From Arthrobacter alpinus (GTDB lineage: Bacteria; Actinomycetota; Actinomycetes; Actinomycetales; Micrococcaceae), in the NCBI RefSeq assembly GCF_001294625.1, contig NZ_CP012677.1:2232001-2296000 (forward strand): DNA of 64,000 nt. Reading direction: 5' to 3'. The translations under genes and the position numbers were made by a program. Below the pieces are notes generated by a model, which searched no databases, was not told the DNA's origin, and was given only the letters and a program-made list of their open reading frames with translations. Shown here one piece after another: positions 28,580-37,244 of the stretch (its first letter is position 1; each line of letters starts with the position of its first letter).

Positions 28580-29392
28580 TTAGTGGGCGTCAGCTTCCAG
28601 GCTGCCCTGGATGTAGATCGCTGTCAGCAGGGTGAACACAAATGCCTGCAGAACCATGATTAGCAGCTCCAGGAAGTACATGGCCACGGAACCGGCAACC
28701 ACTGCCACGCCGGTGGCGTTGAGCAAGATGTTGTCCTGTTGGGTGATCAAGTACGCGGCGCCACTGCCGGCCAGAACTACAATCATGTGCCCGGCCAGCA
28801 TCGTCGCCATCAAACGCAAGGAGTGCGTCATCGGGCGAACGATGAAGTTCGAGATGATTTCCAACGGCACCAGCAGCGGCAGAATCCAGCCGGGGACACC
28901 GGTGGGAACTACTGCCAGCTTGAAGTAGCGGATGCCGTGTTTTTGTACGCCAACGCCGATCCAGACGAAGTAAATGATCAATGCCATGGCGTACGCGCTG
29001 CCAGCGTGTGAGAACGATGGCAACTGCAGGAACGGAATGGCACCGAAAATATTGTTCAGGAAGACAAACATGAACGTCGCGAACAGCAGCGGAACCCAGG
29101 GGCGGAAGTTCTTCTCACCCATGATGTCCCGGCCAACGGTGTTGCGGGCGAAGCTGTAGAAGCCTTCGGCTAAGAACTGGACCCGACCCGGCACCAATTT
29201 CGGCTTTCGGATCGCGGCCATAAAGAACCAAGAGATCAAAACCACCGAAAAGATGATCATCAACATCTGCTTGCCAAACCCAGTGCCGTATTCGGCCATC
29301 CAGGGAAGGAGGTCTGGGAGGTGGGTGTCACTGATCGTCGGTGGGATGAACTTATCGGTATACGAGGCCATCGGAAGCGCAAACGCGGTCAA
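28580..29392 (-). CDS. atpB: Fo ATP synthase a subunit
   Basis: About 270 residues with five or six transmembrane helices. The essential Arg is in the SLRLMATMLAGHM helix. I choose the TTG at 29392 because a GAGAGGA lies 6-7 bases upstream and the resulting N-terminus (TAFALPMASYTDKF) matches the ALxLP-type starts of Arthrobacter homologues. The frame stays open to 29428, and an ATG at 29371 is also possible. Confidence 0.95.
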   Translation of the reverse strand: MTAFALPMASYTDKFIPPTISDTHLPDLLPWMAEYGTGFGKQMLMIIFSVVLISWFFMAAIRKPKLVPGRVQFLAEGFYSFARNTVGRDIMGEKNFRPWVPLLFATFMFVFLNNIFGAIPFLQLPSFSHAGSAYAMALIIYFVWIGVGVQKHGIRYFKLAVVPTGVPGWILPLLVPLEIISNFIVRPMTHSLRLMATMLAGHMIVVLAGSGAAYLITQQDNILLNATGVAVVAGSVAMYFLELLIMVLQAFVFTLLTAIYIQGSLEADAH

Positions 29393-29483
29393 CGCGCTGT
29401 CCTCTCTGCAGTTTCGGTCAAAGGGCAAATGTGGTGGCCCATCAGGAGATGGTCAGCACCGTGAAAAAGTCTGGTGTCGGCTT

Positions 29484-29738
29484 TCATTGCTTCCGACCAT
29501 CGTCGCGGCTGCCGTGCCGTTGATGATGCCGGGCCAGAAAAAAGCCGCACACCGCCCCGATCGGAGCAGCAGCAAACACAATCCAGCTAGTGTGCAATAG
29601 AAAGTTCAGTCCCCACCCTATCAAACACCAGAGCAGAATTCCGCCAACAATGTAGGTGTAGTCCAGCTTCCCGGCATTCGAATTCAGCGGCATGACGACG
29701 TGGTCAGGCTGCGAATCGGATTCATCCTCATTGGTCAT
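29484..29738 (-). CDS. AtpZ-like two-helix membrane protein
   Basis: An 84-residue protein starting MTNEDESDSQPDHVV, with two transmembrane helices (IVGGILLWCLIGWGLNFLL and WIVFAAAPIGAVCGFFLA) joined by a short turn, then HHQRHGSRDDGRKQ. Size, topology and position before atpB match the AtpZ/AtpI (Fo accessory) family. It overlaps the preceding AtpI-like gene by 11 bases; AAAGGA is a good ribosome-binding site inside that gene. AtpZ is thought to help Mg2+ supply or c-ring assembly; which applies here is not clear. Confidence 0.72.
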   Translation of the reverse strand: MTNEDESDSQPDHVVMPLNSNAGKLDYTYIVGGILLWCLIGWGLNFLLHTSWIVFAAAPIGAVCGFFLARHHQRHGSRDDGRKQ

Positions 29739-30237
29739 TGGAACTGTCCTTTGAGTTGCTTGTCTGCGTGCCGGTCCCCGGAGCGTCTTCATTGAACAAG
29801 AGGAACCGTTGCTTGCTAAAAACAACCACCTCGGTGGCCTGCCACAACAAAACGCTCACGACGGCCGACCCAGCAAACCAGGGCTTGTTCAGCCAGGTGG
29901 GGACTCCTAGTGATAGGAGCACCCCCGCGAATCCGAAGACCTTCACAATGTAGCTCAAGAAGAATGCGTTCATCACCGCCTGCGGCTTCCTCTTAGCAAC
30001 GAGGTGACCCACGAGAAGGCTCAAGCCAAAGAAGGCCATAACCAACAAGGAAGCGAATAGCACGCTGAGCATGCCATGCACATCCGTGAAGAAGAACGCC
30101 AAAATGGCCATGACGGCCAAGCCCAGCAATCCCACCCCTAAACATTTCTTGAGGATGTTCCAACTGGGACCAGCTGAAGGACCCGAGGCAAAATTCTGGC
30201 CCCGCGCAGCACCGTTTATGGCACTTTTGTCCGTCAT
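29728..30237 (-). CDS. AtpI-like ATP synthase accessory membrane protein
   Basis: A 169-residue protein with four transmembrane segments at about residues 33-50, 56-75, 92-111 and 121-141, and hydrophilic termini. It sits at the first position of the ATP synthase operon, as atpI (Rv1303 position) does. AtpI helps assemble the c-ring in other bacteria. The ORF ends within the AtpZ-like gene. A candidate -10 (TAGAAT, on the minus strand near 30310-30315) lies upstream in the 120-base gap to the wecA-like gene. Confidence 0.75.
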   Translation of the reverse strand: MTDKSAINGAARGQNFASGPSAGPSWNILKKCLGVGLLGLAVMAILAFFFTDVHGMLSVLFASLLVMAFFGLSLLVGHLVAKRKPQAVMNAFFLSYIVKVFGFAGVLLSLGVPTWLNKPWFAGSAVVSVLLWQATEVVVFSKQRFLLFNEDAPGTGTQTSNSKDSSNDQ

Positions 30238-30357
30238 GGAAGCTCCATCACTGGGGAGGTCGAGCCCGCGAACCCGGGAGACAGTGACTGGAGAACGTCA
30301 CCACCACAAATTCTACAACAGATAGAAGTCGACTCCGACTTGACCGGCGTCACATGG

Positions 30358-31407
30358 CTAGCCAGCGACATTGTTGCCCGCCTTGCGGCGCAGGTACCGC
30401 TGAAACAAGGTGGGGGTGCGCAGGTATGCCAGCACCACCAGCACGCACAAGGCGGTGGCAACAATTTGCACGGTGGGCTCGCCTTGTGCCGCAATTATTC
30501 CAAGAATGCTCACTAGCGCCGTTGCAGCACAGACAACTCCCGTTGCCTGCATATGGCTGAGCCCCACAATGTTCAAGCGCTGATAGACATGTTGTCGGTG
30601 CGAGGCGTACCAGCGTTCCCCAGCGAGCAGGCGACGCAGGAACGTCACGAAGGTGTCCACCAGATAGATCAGTACGGGAGAGAAAATATACTCCACGGGA
30701 ACCTTGGCCAAGAACGCAGCCATCGCCGTGACAGCTATGGCGGCACCCAGCAAGTAGCTGCCCACATCTCCTAAGAAGACCTTGTTTCTGGCCAGGTTCC
30801 ACGGCAGGAAGCCTGCAAACGCGCCGGCAATGGCCACCCCTGCGTAAACCAGCCACTGCGTGTCGCTCATGACACCGGCAAACGCGTAGAAACCGCCCAC
30901 GAGCAGTCCGTGCGTTCCGGAAATCCCGTTGATGCCGTCCATGAAGTTTGTGACATTGATGTAGGCGGCAACGGCAACTGCCCCGGCGGGAATCCACCAC
31001 AATTGTTGGGCGCCCGGATCGATGATGGCCACGGCCGCTGTGGCCAGTGCGCCCACACCCAGTTGCAAGGATGCCCGCACCTTGATGCCCAGGCCCCTGA
31101 TGTCTTCAACCCAGCCTATGGCGGCTGCACTCACAGCGACCAGCAATATCACCGTCAGGGTGGCTTGGGCGCGTGCGCCGTCAACGTCGCCCTGGGGAAG
31201 TAGAATAGCGGCCAAAAGGGCCAGGGACAACGCGACCGCCGTCGTAATTCCCATGCCACGAATGGTGGGGGTTTGGTGTGAGGACCTGGCGTTGGGCACA
31301 TCCAGCATTCCCGCCTTGGAAAGCAGGGGACGCACCACCAACGGCAGCAGCAGTGCCAGCACCAAGGCGATGGCGCCGACCACGATCTGGGCTCCGATGT
31401 TCATCAT
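30358..31407 (-). CDS. WecA/TagO/rfe-like undecaprenyl-phosphate sugar-1-phosphate transferase
   Basis: A 349-residue MraY/WecA-family membrane enzyme with about ten transmembrane helices. Members attach a sugar-1-phosphate, usually GlcNAc-1-P, from UDP-sugar to a polyprenyl phosphate to start cell-wall glycans. The motifs NVTNFMDGINGI and KVFLGDVGSYLLG are intact. The usual DD pair appears as VEDIRG, with one Asp replaced by Glu, as in some GlcNAc-1-P transferases. Its start overlaps the stop of the WbpM-like gene by ATGA, linking the two. In M. tuberculosis the orthologue (rfe, Rv1302) sits directly before the atp operon as here. Confidence 0.9.
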   Translation of the reverse strand: MMNIGAQIVVGAIALVLALLLPLVVRPLLSKAGMLDVPNARSSHQTPTIRGMGITTAVALSLALLAAILLPQGDVDGARAQATLTVILLVAVSAAAIGWVEDIRGLGIKVRASLQLGVGALATAAVAIIDPGAQQLWWIPAGAVAVAAYINVTNFMDGINGISGTHGLLVGGFYAFAGVMSDTQWLVYAGVAIAGAFAGFLPWNLARNKVFLGDVGSYLLGAAIAVTAMAAFLAKVPVEYIFSPVLIYLVDTFVTFLRRLLAGERWYASHRQHVYQRLNIVGLSHMQATGVVCAATALVSILGIIAAQGEPTVQIVATALCVLVVLAYLRTPTLFQRYLRRKAGNNVAG

Positions 31408-33287
31408 GCCCCCGCCGCGACGTCGCCGTCGGACTCGTCAATACTCGGAGCCTGCCCGCCCGCTTCATCCCTGCAACGCTCCAGCCACAACTCCAGGCTG
31501 AGCTCGGAGGGTGCCAGTGGGCGTGCGTGGGTGTGGGATATCTTCACGTGGCCGTCGGGATCCTTGATCTCGTCGTCCCCCGTCAATTGTTCGTGCAACT
31601 TTTCCGACGGGCGCAGGCCGGTGATCTCGATCTTGATGTCCCGACCGGACATGGCGATCATGCGCTCGGCCACGTCCATGATGCGCACCGGCTCACCCAT
31701 GTCCAGGATCAGCACGTCACCGCCGTGGCCGATGGCTCCGGCTTGGATGACGAGCTGGCACGCCTCGGGAATGGTCATGAAGAATCGGGTGACATCTGGG
31801 TGTGTGACGGTGACGGGCCCGCCGTTGTTGATCTGTTCGGTGAACAGCGGCAGCATGGAGCCGCGGCTGCCAATGACATTGCCGAACCGGACCGAAACAT
31901 AGCGTTTGCCTGTTTCGCCGGACATCCAAGAGGTGAGTTTCTCGGCGGCCCGCTTGGAGTGGCCCAGCGCCGTGGTGGGGCTGGCGGCTTTGTCGGTTGA
32001 GACGTTCACAAAGGTCTCCACGTCCACACTGCGGGCGGCACTCAAAACGTTCAAGGTGCCCAGGACATTGGTCTTCCATCCCTCTTTGGGGTACATCTGC
32101 AGCAGCGGAGCATGTTTGAGCGCGGCCGCATGGAATACCACCTCGGGGCGACGCTGGGCGAAGATCTCATTCAAGGAATCCGCGTCACGGATGTCTGCCA
32201 GCACCGTGGAGTTGTCGTTGAGCAGTCCATGGCCAAAGATCGAAAGCTGCGTGTGTTGCAGGCCCGATTCGTCCCGGTCCAGCATGATCAGCTCTGCCGG
32301 GCCGAAGCCGTTCAACTGCCGGCACAGCTCCGAGCCGATGGAACCGCCGGCACCGGTGACCAGCACCCGCTTACCGCGGATGTAGCCGGCAATCTGCTCC
32401 ACCTCAATGTCTACGGGGCTGCGGCCAATCAAATCCTGGACGTCGATCTCGCGAAAATCGGTCAAACCGCCCTTGTTGTCCCGGTTGTTGTCCGCCGTGA
32501 GCATCTCCTGCAGGGGCGGCAGCACCAGCACCTTCACGCCCAGCCCGGAGACGGTGTCTGAGATTTCCCTGATCCTCTTGGCGTCCAGGTGCGCCATGGC
32601 CAGCACCAACACCGTGGATTTGGTGCGCTTGATGAGCTCGGGCAGTTCTCCACCCTGGCCCAAGACGCCCACGGAGCTTAGGCGCAGGTGCTTCTTGGCC
32701 GGATTGTCATCAACCAGGCCCACAGGCACGTACGGCGATTCCGGGTCCTGCACCATCCGTGTGACCAGTGAGTTGCCCAGGAAACCGGCACCATAGATGA
32801 GGGTCCGTTGGGCTTCCTCGCCAAAGGTGGGCTTACCTTCCACGTAAAGACGCTTGGCATAGCGCACGGCCGCCATCAGCAGGGCGGCAAACGGGAAGGC
32901 GATGACCCCGACGGACCGCGCCATTTGTGTTTCGTTGATCGTGAGGAAGAGAAACACGCTGGTCACTGCGGCGACAATCAAGGTTGCCGCCATCAACACC
33001 CGAGCTTCGTGGATGCTGCCAAAGGTGTAGCGCCCGCGGTACAGTGCCAACGACCAGCCGGCAATGAGTTGGGTCACCACGGCGACGGCAATGAGCGCCA
33101 CCATACCGGGGACGTTGATGAGGTTGACATCCAGTTCGTACCGCAGCAACACGGCCAAAACCAAGGCGACGGCCCAGGCCAGCGAGTCCAAAATGGCCTG
33201 CGACCACAGCCAGAGGCGGGGTTTGTTGTCGCCATCCGCGGAGGGGGTGGCAGGTAGCCTAGATACTTGGTTGCTCGACTTGTTCAA
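31404..33287 (-). CDS. WbpM/CapD/PglF-like nucleotide-sugar 4,6-dehydratase
   Basis: A 627-residue membrane protein: four N-terminal transmembrane helices, then two Rossmann domains. The second contains VTGAGGSIGSELCRQL near residue 310 and the VNVSTDKAASPTTALGHSKRAAE block that replaces YxxxK in this long SDR group. The family makes 4-keto-6-deoxy UDP-sugars for envelope glycans. Related proteins sit next to glycosyltransferases and a WecA-like protein, as here. It overlaps the WecA-like gene by 4 bases. The WecA-like enzyme and this one probably start and modify the same polymer. Confidence 0.9.
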   Translation of the reverse strand: MNKSSNQVSRLPATPSADGDNKPRLWLWSQAILDSLAWAVALVLAVLLRYELDVNLINVPGMVALIAVAVVTQLIAGWSLALYRGRYTFGSIHEARVLMAATLIVAAVTSVFLFLTINETQMARSVGVIAFPFAALLMAAVRYAKRLYVEGKPTFGEEAQRTLIYGAGFLGNSLVTRMVQDPESPYVPVGLVDDNPAKKHLRLSSVGVLGQGGELPELIKRTKSTVLVLAMAHLDAKRIREISDTVSGLGVKVLVLPPLQEMLTADNNRDNKGGLTDFREIDVQDLIGRSPVDIEVEQIAGYIRGKRVLVTGAGGSIGSELCRQLNGFGPAELIMLDRDESGLQHTQLSIFGHGLLNDNSTVLADIRDADSLNEIFAQRRPEVVFHAAALKHAPLLQMYPKEGWKTNVLGTLNVLSAARSVDVETFVNVSTDKAASPTTALGHSKRAAEKLTSWMSGETGKRYVSVRFGNVIGSRGSMLPLFTEQINNGGPVTVTHPDVTRFFMTIPEACQLVIQAGAIGHGGDVLILDMGEPVRIMDVAERMIAMSGRDIKIEITGLRPSEKLHEQLTGDDEIKDPDGHVKISHTHARPLAPSELSLELWLERCRDEAGGQAPSIDESDGDVAAGA

Positions 33288-33399
33288 CGTGATTCGTATT
33301 TCCGTTTTCTGCCCGGTTTTGTGGCTCGCGCTTTGCGGTCATCTGTTTCGACAGCCTGCGAGGAAGCGGGCTGTACTAAAGTGGAAGCTATTAATGAAT

Positions 33400-33421
33400 A
33401 GTAATCGCTTCCAAGATTACT
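33400..33421. promoter_or_regulatory. perfect dyad in divergent promoter region
   Basis: AGTAATC (33400-33406) and GATTACT (33415-33421) are a perfect 7-base inverted repeat with an 8-base spacer, inside an AT-rich stretch between the divergent WbpM-like and glycosyltransferase genes. Sequence and spacing fit a two-half-site operator. TTAATGAAT at 33391-33399 beside it could contain a -10 element. Confidence 0.35.
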
Positions 33422-33473
33422 CACTGTATTAGCCGTGCCGTGCGCGTTGAGCTCCGGCCGAGAGGATCCTCAC

Positions 33474-34373
33474 TTGCAAGATACCGTGGCCGTGGCCGCC
33501 GTCACCTTTGACCGGCCTGAGGACGTAAGCACCTTGCTGGGTGCCCTTTCACAGCAAACCCACACCCCGCATGCCATTGCGCTGGTGGACTCCGGCACGG
33601 AATCTGTGGCGGGCATCGCCGCGCAGGCCCCCTCCCCCGTTACATATGTGCGCTCCTTGGCGAACCTGGGCGGGGCGGGCGGTTTTTCCCTGGCCATCCT
33701 GAACGCCATCGCCTCAGGTGCCGAATGGGTGTGGATCATGGACGACGACGCCCACCCGGAAGATCCGCACTGCCTGGCCACGCTGTTGGCCACCGCCAAG
33801 GAACGCGGCCTGGACGTGGTGGTGCCCTTGATTGTGGCCCCAGGACAACCGGAGAAGCTGTCCTTCCCCTTCCGTCTTGACGGGCACCTCACGCATGATC
33901 GCTCCGTGGTTGAACCGCTGGGCTTCATTGAAAATGTGGGCCAGTTCTTCAATGGGGCACTGGTGCGCTCTGACGTGTTCTTCAAGGTGGGCCTGCCGGA
34001 TATGCGCCTGTTCATCCGCGGTGACGAGGTCGATTTCATGCTGCGGCTTCGTGCGGCCAAGGTCAAGTTCGGCACCGTCACCACGGTGGCACTAACCCAC
34101 CCGGTTGGTTGGGGCGAGGTGCACGAGCTCATTGGCGACCGGCTCCACGTCCTGGTTCCCGAAACACCATTCAAGCGGTTTTACTACTACCGCAATCGCG
34201 GCTATCTCACCCGCAAGCACCGTCGCGTCCGCTCCTTTGTGGCCGACGTTGTGGGGTACCCGCTGTACTTCCTCAAAAAGGGCGACGTGAGGGGCCTCCT
34301 CAAGTGGGCTGGCACCTATGGGGCAGGGCTACGAGGGACCAAATTTGGTCCCATCAAGGGCCAAAAATTTTGA
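33474..34373 (+). CDS. GT2 family glycosyltransferase, GlfT-like, first of two
   Basis: A 299-residue GT2 enzyme. The nucleotide-sugar region starts TVAVAAVTFDRPED, followed by NLGGAGGFSLAI and the DxD motif WIMDDDAHPED. The C-terminal region contains the RNRGYLTRKHRRV segment. Sequence style (NxGGxGGF, then DDD) fits galactofuranosyl- or rhamnosyltransferases of the GlfT type. The TTG at 33474 is preferred because AGAGGA lies 7 bases before it. The gene overlaps the second glycosyltransferase by TTGA. Confidence 0.85.
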   Translation: MQDTVAVAAVTFDRPEDVSTLLGALSQQTHTPHAIALVDSGTESVAGIAAQAPSPVTYVRSLANLGGAGGFSLAILNAIASGAEWVWIMDDDAHPEDPHCLATLLATAKERGLDVVVPLIVAPGQPEKLSFPFRLDGHLTHDRSVVEPLGFIENVGQFFNGALVRSDVFFKVGLPDMRLFIRGDEVDFMLRLRAAKVKFGTVTTVALTHPVGWGEVHELIGDRLHVLVPETPFKRFYYYRNRGYLTRKHRRVRSFVADVVGYPLYFLKKGDVRGLLKWAGTYGAGLRGTKFGPIKGQKF

Positions 34374-35341
34374 GGCCAGGCCGTCGGGAACGGTTTTTCA
34401 TCGTCATCACCACCTTCAATCGTTGCGACTACCTCGACGATTTGCTTGCTTCTATCGCTTCGTTGTCCCCGCCCCCGGACGGGGTGATCGTGGTGGACAA
34501 TGCCAGCACCGACGGTACGGCTGCCGTGGTGGAAGGGGCGCAGCGTAAATTGGCTGCCCTGCCGGTGCCGGTTCCGGTAATCCACCATGAGCTGCGCGAA
34601 AATGTCGGTGGTGCAGGCGGTTTCAGTGCGGGGGTGGATCGCGCCTTGGCTGAGGGCGCCCAGTGGATGTGGTTGATGGACGACGACGTCACCACCGTTC
34701 CCGGCGCGATCGGTGCGTTGGGTCAGTGGATGGACAAATACGACGCCATCGTGGGGCGCCGCTACGACGCCGTTGGCAAGCCTTTCTTCTGGCAGCACAG
34801 GTTCAATGATTTTCTAGGCATCCACCTTCCCGTGGCAGGGGATGTATTCAAGGGAAGCAACGAATTTTCAACCAATGTCGGCTGTTTTGAAGGGATGCTG
34901 GTGCATGCCGACGCCGTGGCCGGTGCGGGGCTGCCCGACCCCCGGTTCTTCATCACCGGGGACGACGTCATCTACGGCTGGCTCATCTCGCAAGAACGCC
35001 CCGTCATGTACGTCAACGCCTTTGTACTGCACAAGGCCAGGGCGCAACGAAGCATCGATCTGGGCATTCGGCACCTCAATGACTCCTCGGATCTGAGCCG
35101 CTTTTATATGATGCGCAACCGCGGTCTGGTGGCCGGGTACTTACGCACCCATGGCAAGTACAACCCTGTTGGTTTCGCCGTCGGCACAGCACTGACGGCC
35201 GCCAAGGAAGTTTTCCGTTTGCTCGCCGTCGAGAAGACACTGCACGGTAGTGCCAAGCTCTGGCGCGGCTGGCGGGAATCCCGGCGTATCCTTAGCGACT
35301 CCTCCTGGGCCCCGATGCCGCCATTGAAGCGTGGTGCGTAG
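34370..35341 (+). CDS. GT2 family glycosyltransferase, GlfT-like, second of two
   Basis: A 323-residue GT2 enzyme homologous to its neighbour: FFIVITTFNRCDYL, VVDNASTDGTA, NVGGAGGFSAG and the DxD motif WLMDDDVTTVPG. The start is taken as the TTG at 34370, inside the first gene's TTGA stop, with AAGGG 9 bases before it. The frame is open back to 34109 but that part is antisense-like overlap. The pair may be an early/late galactofuranosyl or similar duo, by analogy to GlfT1/GlfT2. Confidence 0.82.
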   Translation: MRPGRRERFFIVITTFNRCDYLDDLLASIASLSPPPDGVIVVDNASTDGTAAVVEGAQRKLAALPVPVPVIHHELRENVGGAGGFSAGVDRALAEGAQWMWLMDDDVTTVPGAIGALGQWMDKYDAIVGRRYDAVGKPFFWQHRFNDFLGIHLPVAGDVFKGSNEFSTNVGCFEGMLVHADAVAGAGLPDPRFFITGDDVIYGWLISQERPVMYVNAFVLHKARAQRSIDLGIRHLNDSSDLSRFYMMRNRGLVAGYLRTHGKYNPVGFAVGTALTAAKEVFRLLAVEKTLHGSAKLWRGWRESRRILSDSSWAPMPPLKRGA

Positions 35342-36335
35342 CGTGGTGCGCAGCGAGGCCGAGAATTCGAGGCCTTCGCGCTGGGTGGTGGTGGGTGCCT
35401 CCGGTTTTGTAGGTTCGGCACTCATGGCAGAACTCCAGGGACGCGCCTTGCCGGTGACGGCGGTGTCTGCTCCCCGGCTGCGCTGCGAGGCAAGCACGGC
35501 ACAGGAAATTGCCGCTGAGGCCGTTGCCGTGGCCAGCTCCCCCCAGGAACCCTCTTTTGCGACCCTGCGCCGCGTCTTTGACGGCGCGGATGTGGTGATC
35601 AACGCCGCTGGCCTGGCCACCCCCGGGGACGGTGAATCGCCAGAACTGACCGGGGCGAACGCCTTGTTGCCGGCCATGGTAGTCCTTGCCGCACGCGCTG
35701 CCGGTGTGCGCCGCGTTGTTCATCTGAGCAGCGCCTCTGTCCAGGGCCACACCGCCAGCATTGACGAAAGCCCTACACGGGCACCCTTTTCGGCGTATTC
35801 CCGTTCCAAGGCACGTGGTGAGGAAGTTTTGGAAATTCTCGCGGGAGACACAGTGGGAGGCGCCGTGGTGACCGTCAGGGCGACGTCGGTACAGGGGCCC
35901 ACCCGACCCACCACGCGGTCGTTGGTCAGGATAGCAGCCTCCCCCCTTGCGTCCGTGGCATCACCGGGGACGGCACAGACACCTGTCAGCTCCATCAACG
36001 CCTTGGCGTGGTTTGTTGTGGAGACCGGTCTGCACGGCACCGCGGTACCTGCCCTTGTCCTGCAACCATGGGAGGGGCTGAACGTCACTGAGGTCCTCTC
36101 CGCAGCCGGCGGACGGAACCCGTTGCGGCTGCCAGCGTGGCTGTGCCGGAGCATCCTGGCGGCAGGATATGGCATTTCAAAGCTGGCAGGTGAACGCTTG
36201 CAGGGGCCCCTGCGCAGGGTGGAGCTCATGTGGTTTGGCCAGGCCCAGAGCCCTGGTTGGGCCGAACGAGCCGGGCTGGTCCCGGAACCGGCGCTCCGCG
36301 ACGTCTTGCGGCAGGCACGTGGCGATGAAGACTAG
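35331..36335 (+). CDS. NAD-dependent epimerase/dehydratase family protein
   Basis: About 334 residues, extended SDR fold. The NAD-binding motif is VVGASGFVGSALM; HLSSASVQGH and a YSRSK (YxxxK) active site follow. The start is uncertain because GTG codons at 35331, 35334, 35343 and 35346 lie close together in a small direct repeat (GTGGTGCGTAGCGTGGTGCGCAGC). The likely role is sugar-nucleotide epimerisation or reduction for the neighbouring glycosyltransferases. It is convergent with the sua5 gene, with only 3 bases between the stops. Confidence 0.8.
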   Translation: MVRSVVRSEAENSRPSRWVVVGASGFVGSALMAELQGRALPVTAVSAPRLRCEASTAQEIAAEAVAVASSPQEPSFATLRRVFDGADVVINAAGLATPGDGESPELTGANALLPAMVVLAARAAGVRRVVHLSSASVQGHTASIDESPTRAPFSAYSRSKARGEEVLEILAGDTVGGAVVTVRATSVQGPTRPTTRSLVRIAASPLASVASPGTAQTPVSSINALAWFVVETGLHGTAVPALVLQPWEGLNVTEVLSAAGGRNPLRLPAWLCRSILAAGYGISKLAGERLQGPLRRVELMWFGQAQSPGWAERAGLVPEPALRDVLRQARGDED

Positions 36336-36338
36336 GAG

Positions 36339-37172
36339 CTAGTGCTCTTCCGGAGAGGACCTGTCCTGCCCCAGTTGATCGTTGGCTGTCTCTGGCGACA
36401 CCTCTGTCTCAAGATCCGGGGTGTCAATCTTTTCCAGGCTCGGCGGGGACCAGATTTGAGGTTCCGGCGCAGTCTTTTCCAGGCTCGGCGGGGACCAGAC
36501 TTCCGGTTCCGGTACGTTGCCGAGGGCGCTGGGGATCATGCGCTGGATCTCGGCGAGGGAGATGGCACCTTCGCGGACAACACGCAGGCGCAGTCCGGTG
36601 GCATCGACAATGGTCGAGGGCACCGCCTCGGTGCCCTCAAGGGGCCTGAACCCGGATTCCAGGTACACCTCGACGGACTCGGCTAACTGCTCCCGTGCCT
36701 GCGACGCGGTTTGCCCGGCAGGCTGCCCGGTGCGGTTGGCGCTGGAGACAGCCAACGGCCCGGTCAGGGTGAGCAGATCCAGCGCAAGCTGGTCATCTGG
36801 CACGCGCAGTGCCACGGTGCCCACGGTTTCACCCAGGTCCCAAGTCAGTGACGGCTGGGCGTGGAAGATCAAGGTCAGGGGGCCCGGCCAGTACTTCTCC
36901 GCCAACTTGCGGGCGTCGTCGGGAATATCAGTGGCCAGCCCCTCCATGGTGCCAATGCGCGGAATCAGAACGGGCGGGGGCATGTTGCGGCCGCGGCCCT
37001 TAGCGGCCAGCAACGTGGCAACCGCCTGCGGGGAAAATGCGTCGGCGGCAATGCCGTAGACGGTGTCCGTCGGCATGACAACTAGCTGTTTGGCCGCGAT
37101 GGCCTTCTGGGCGTGCGCCAATCCTTCGGCGCGCTGGGGTTCATTGGTGCAGTTATACGAAGTGGTACTCAC
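36339..37172 (-). CDS. threonylcarbamoyl-AMP synthase (Sua5/YrdC family)
   Basis: Makes threonylcarbamoyl-AMP for the t6A37 modification of ANN-decoding tRNAs. The 277-residue protein has the YrdC core: MPTDTVYGIAADA near residue 33, LAVSSANRTGQPA near residue 142, and VPSTIVDATG near residue 184. The C-terminal 60 residues are an unusual extension with a 15-residue tandem repeat (EPxxWSPPSLEK units), not part of the catalytic domain. It overlaps no gene and lies between prmC and the epimerase. Confidence 0.93.
   Translation of the reverse strand: MSTTSYNCTNEPQRAEGLAHAQKAIAAKQLVVMPTDTVYGIAADAFSPQAVATLLAAKGRGRNMPPPVLIPRIGTMEGLATDIPDDARKLAEKYWPGPLTLIFHAQPSLTWDLGETVGTVALRVPDDQLALDLLTLTGPLAVSSANRTGQPAGQTASQAREQLAESVEVYLESGFRPLEGTEAVPSTIVDATGLRLRVVREGAISLAEIQRMIPSALGNVPEPEVWSPPSLEKTAPEPQIWSPPSLEKIDTPDLETEVSPETANDQLGQDRSSPEEH
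36428..36499. repeat. 45-base tandem repeat in the sua5 C-terminus
   Basis: Two perfect 27-base copies at 36428-36454 and 36473-36499, offset by 45 bases, encode the WSPPSLEK units. The 45-base period keeps the reading frame, so expansion or loss changes only the tail. Confidence 0.85.
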
Positions 37173-37244
37173 TGGCTCATTCTTTCACTACTGCGCCCAA
37201 GACGATGAACGCGTTACCCGTCCCCAGCGCTTTGCGACGTGGAG

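Noticed and set aside
31404-33287. Considered a simple SDR epimerase
   Set aside because: Length (627 residues), N-terminal transmembrane helices and the missing YxxxK identify the membrane WbpM/CapD group instead.
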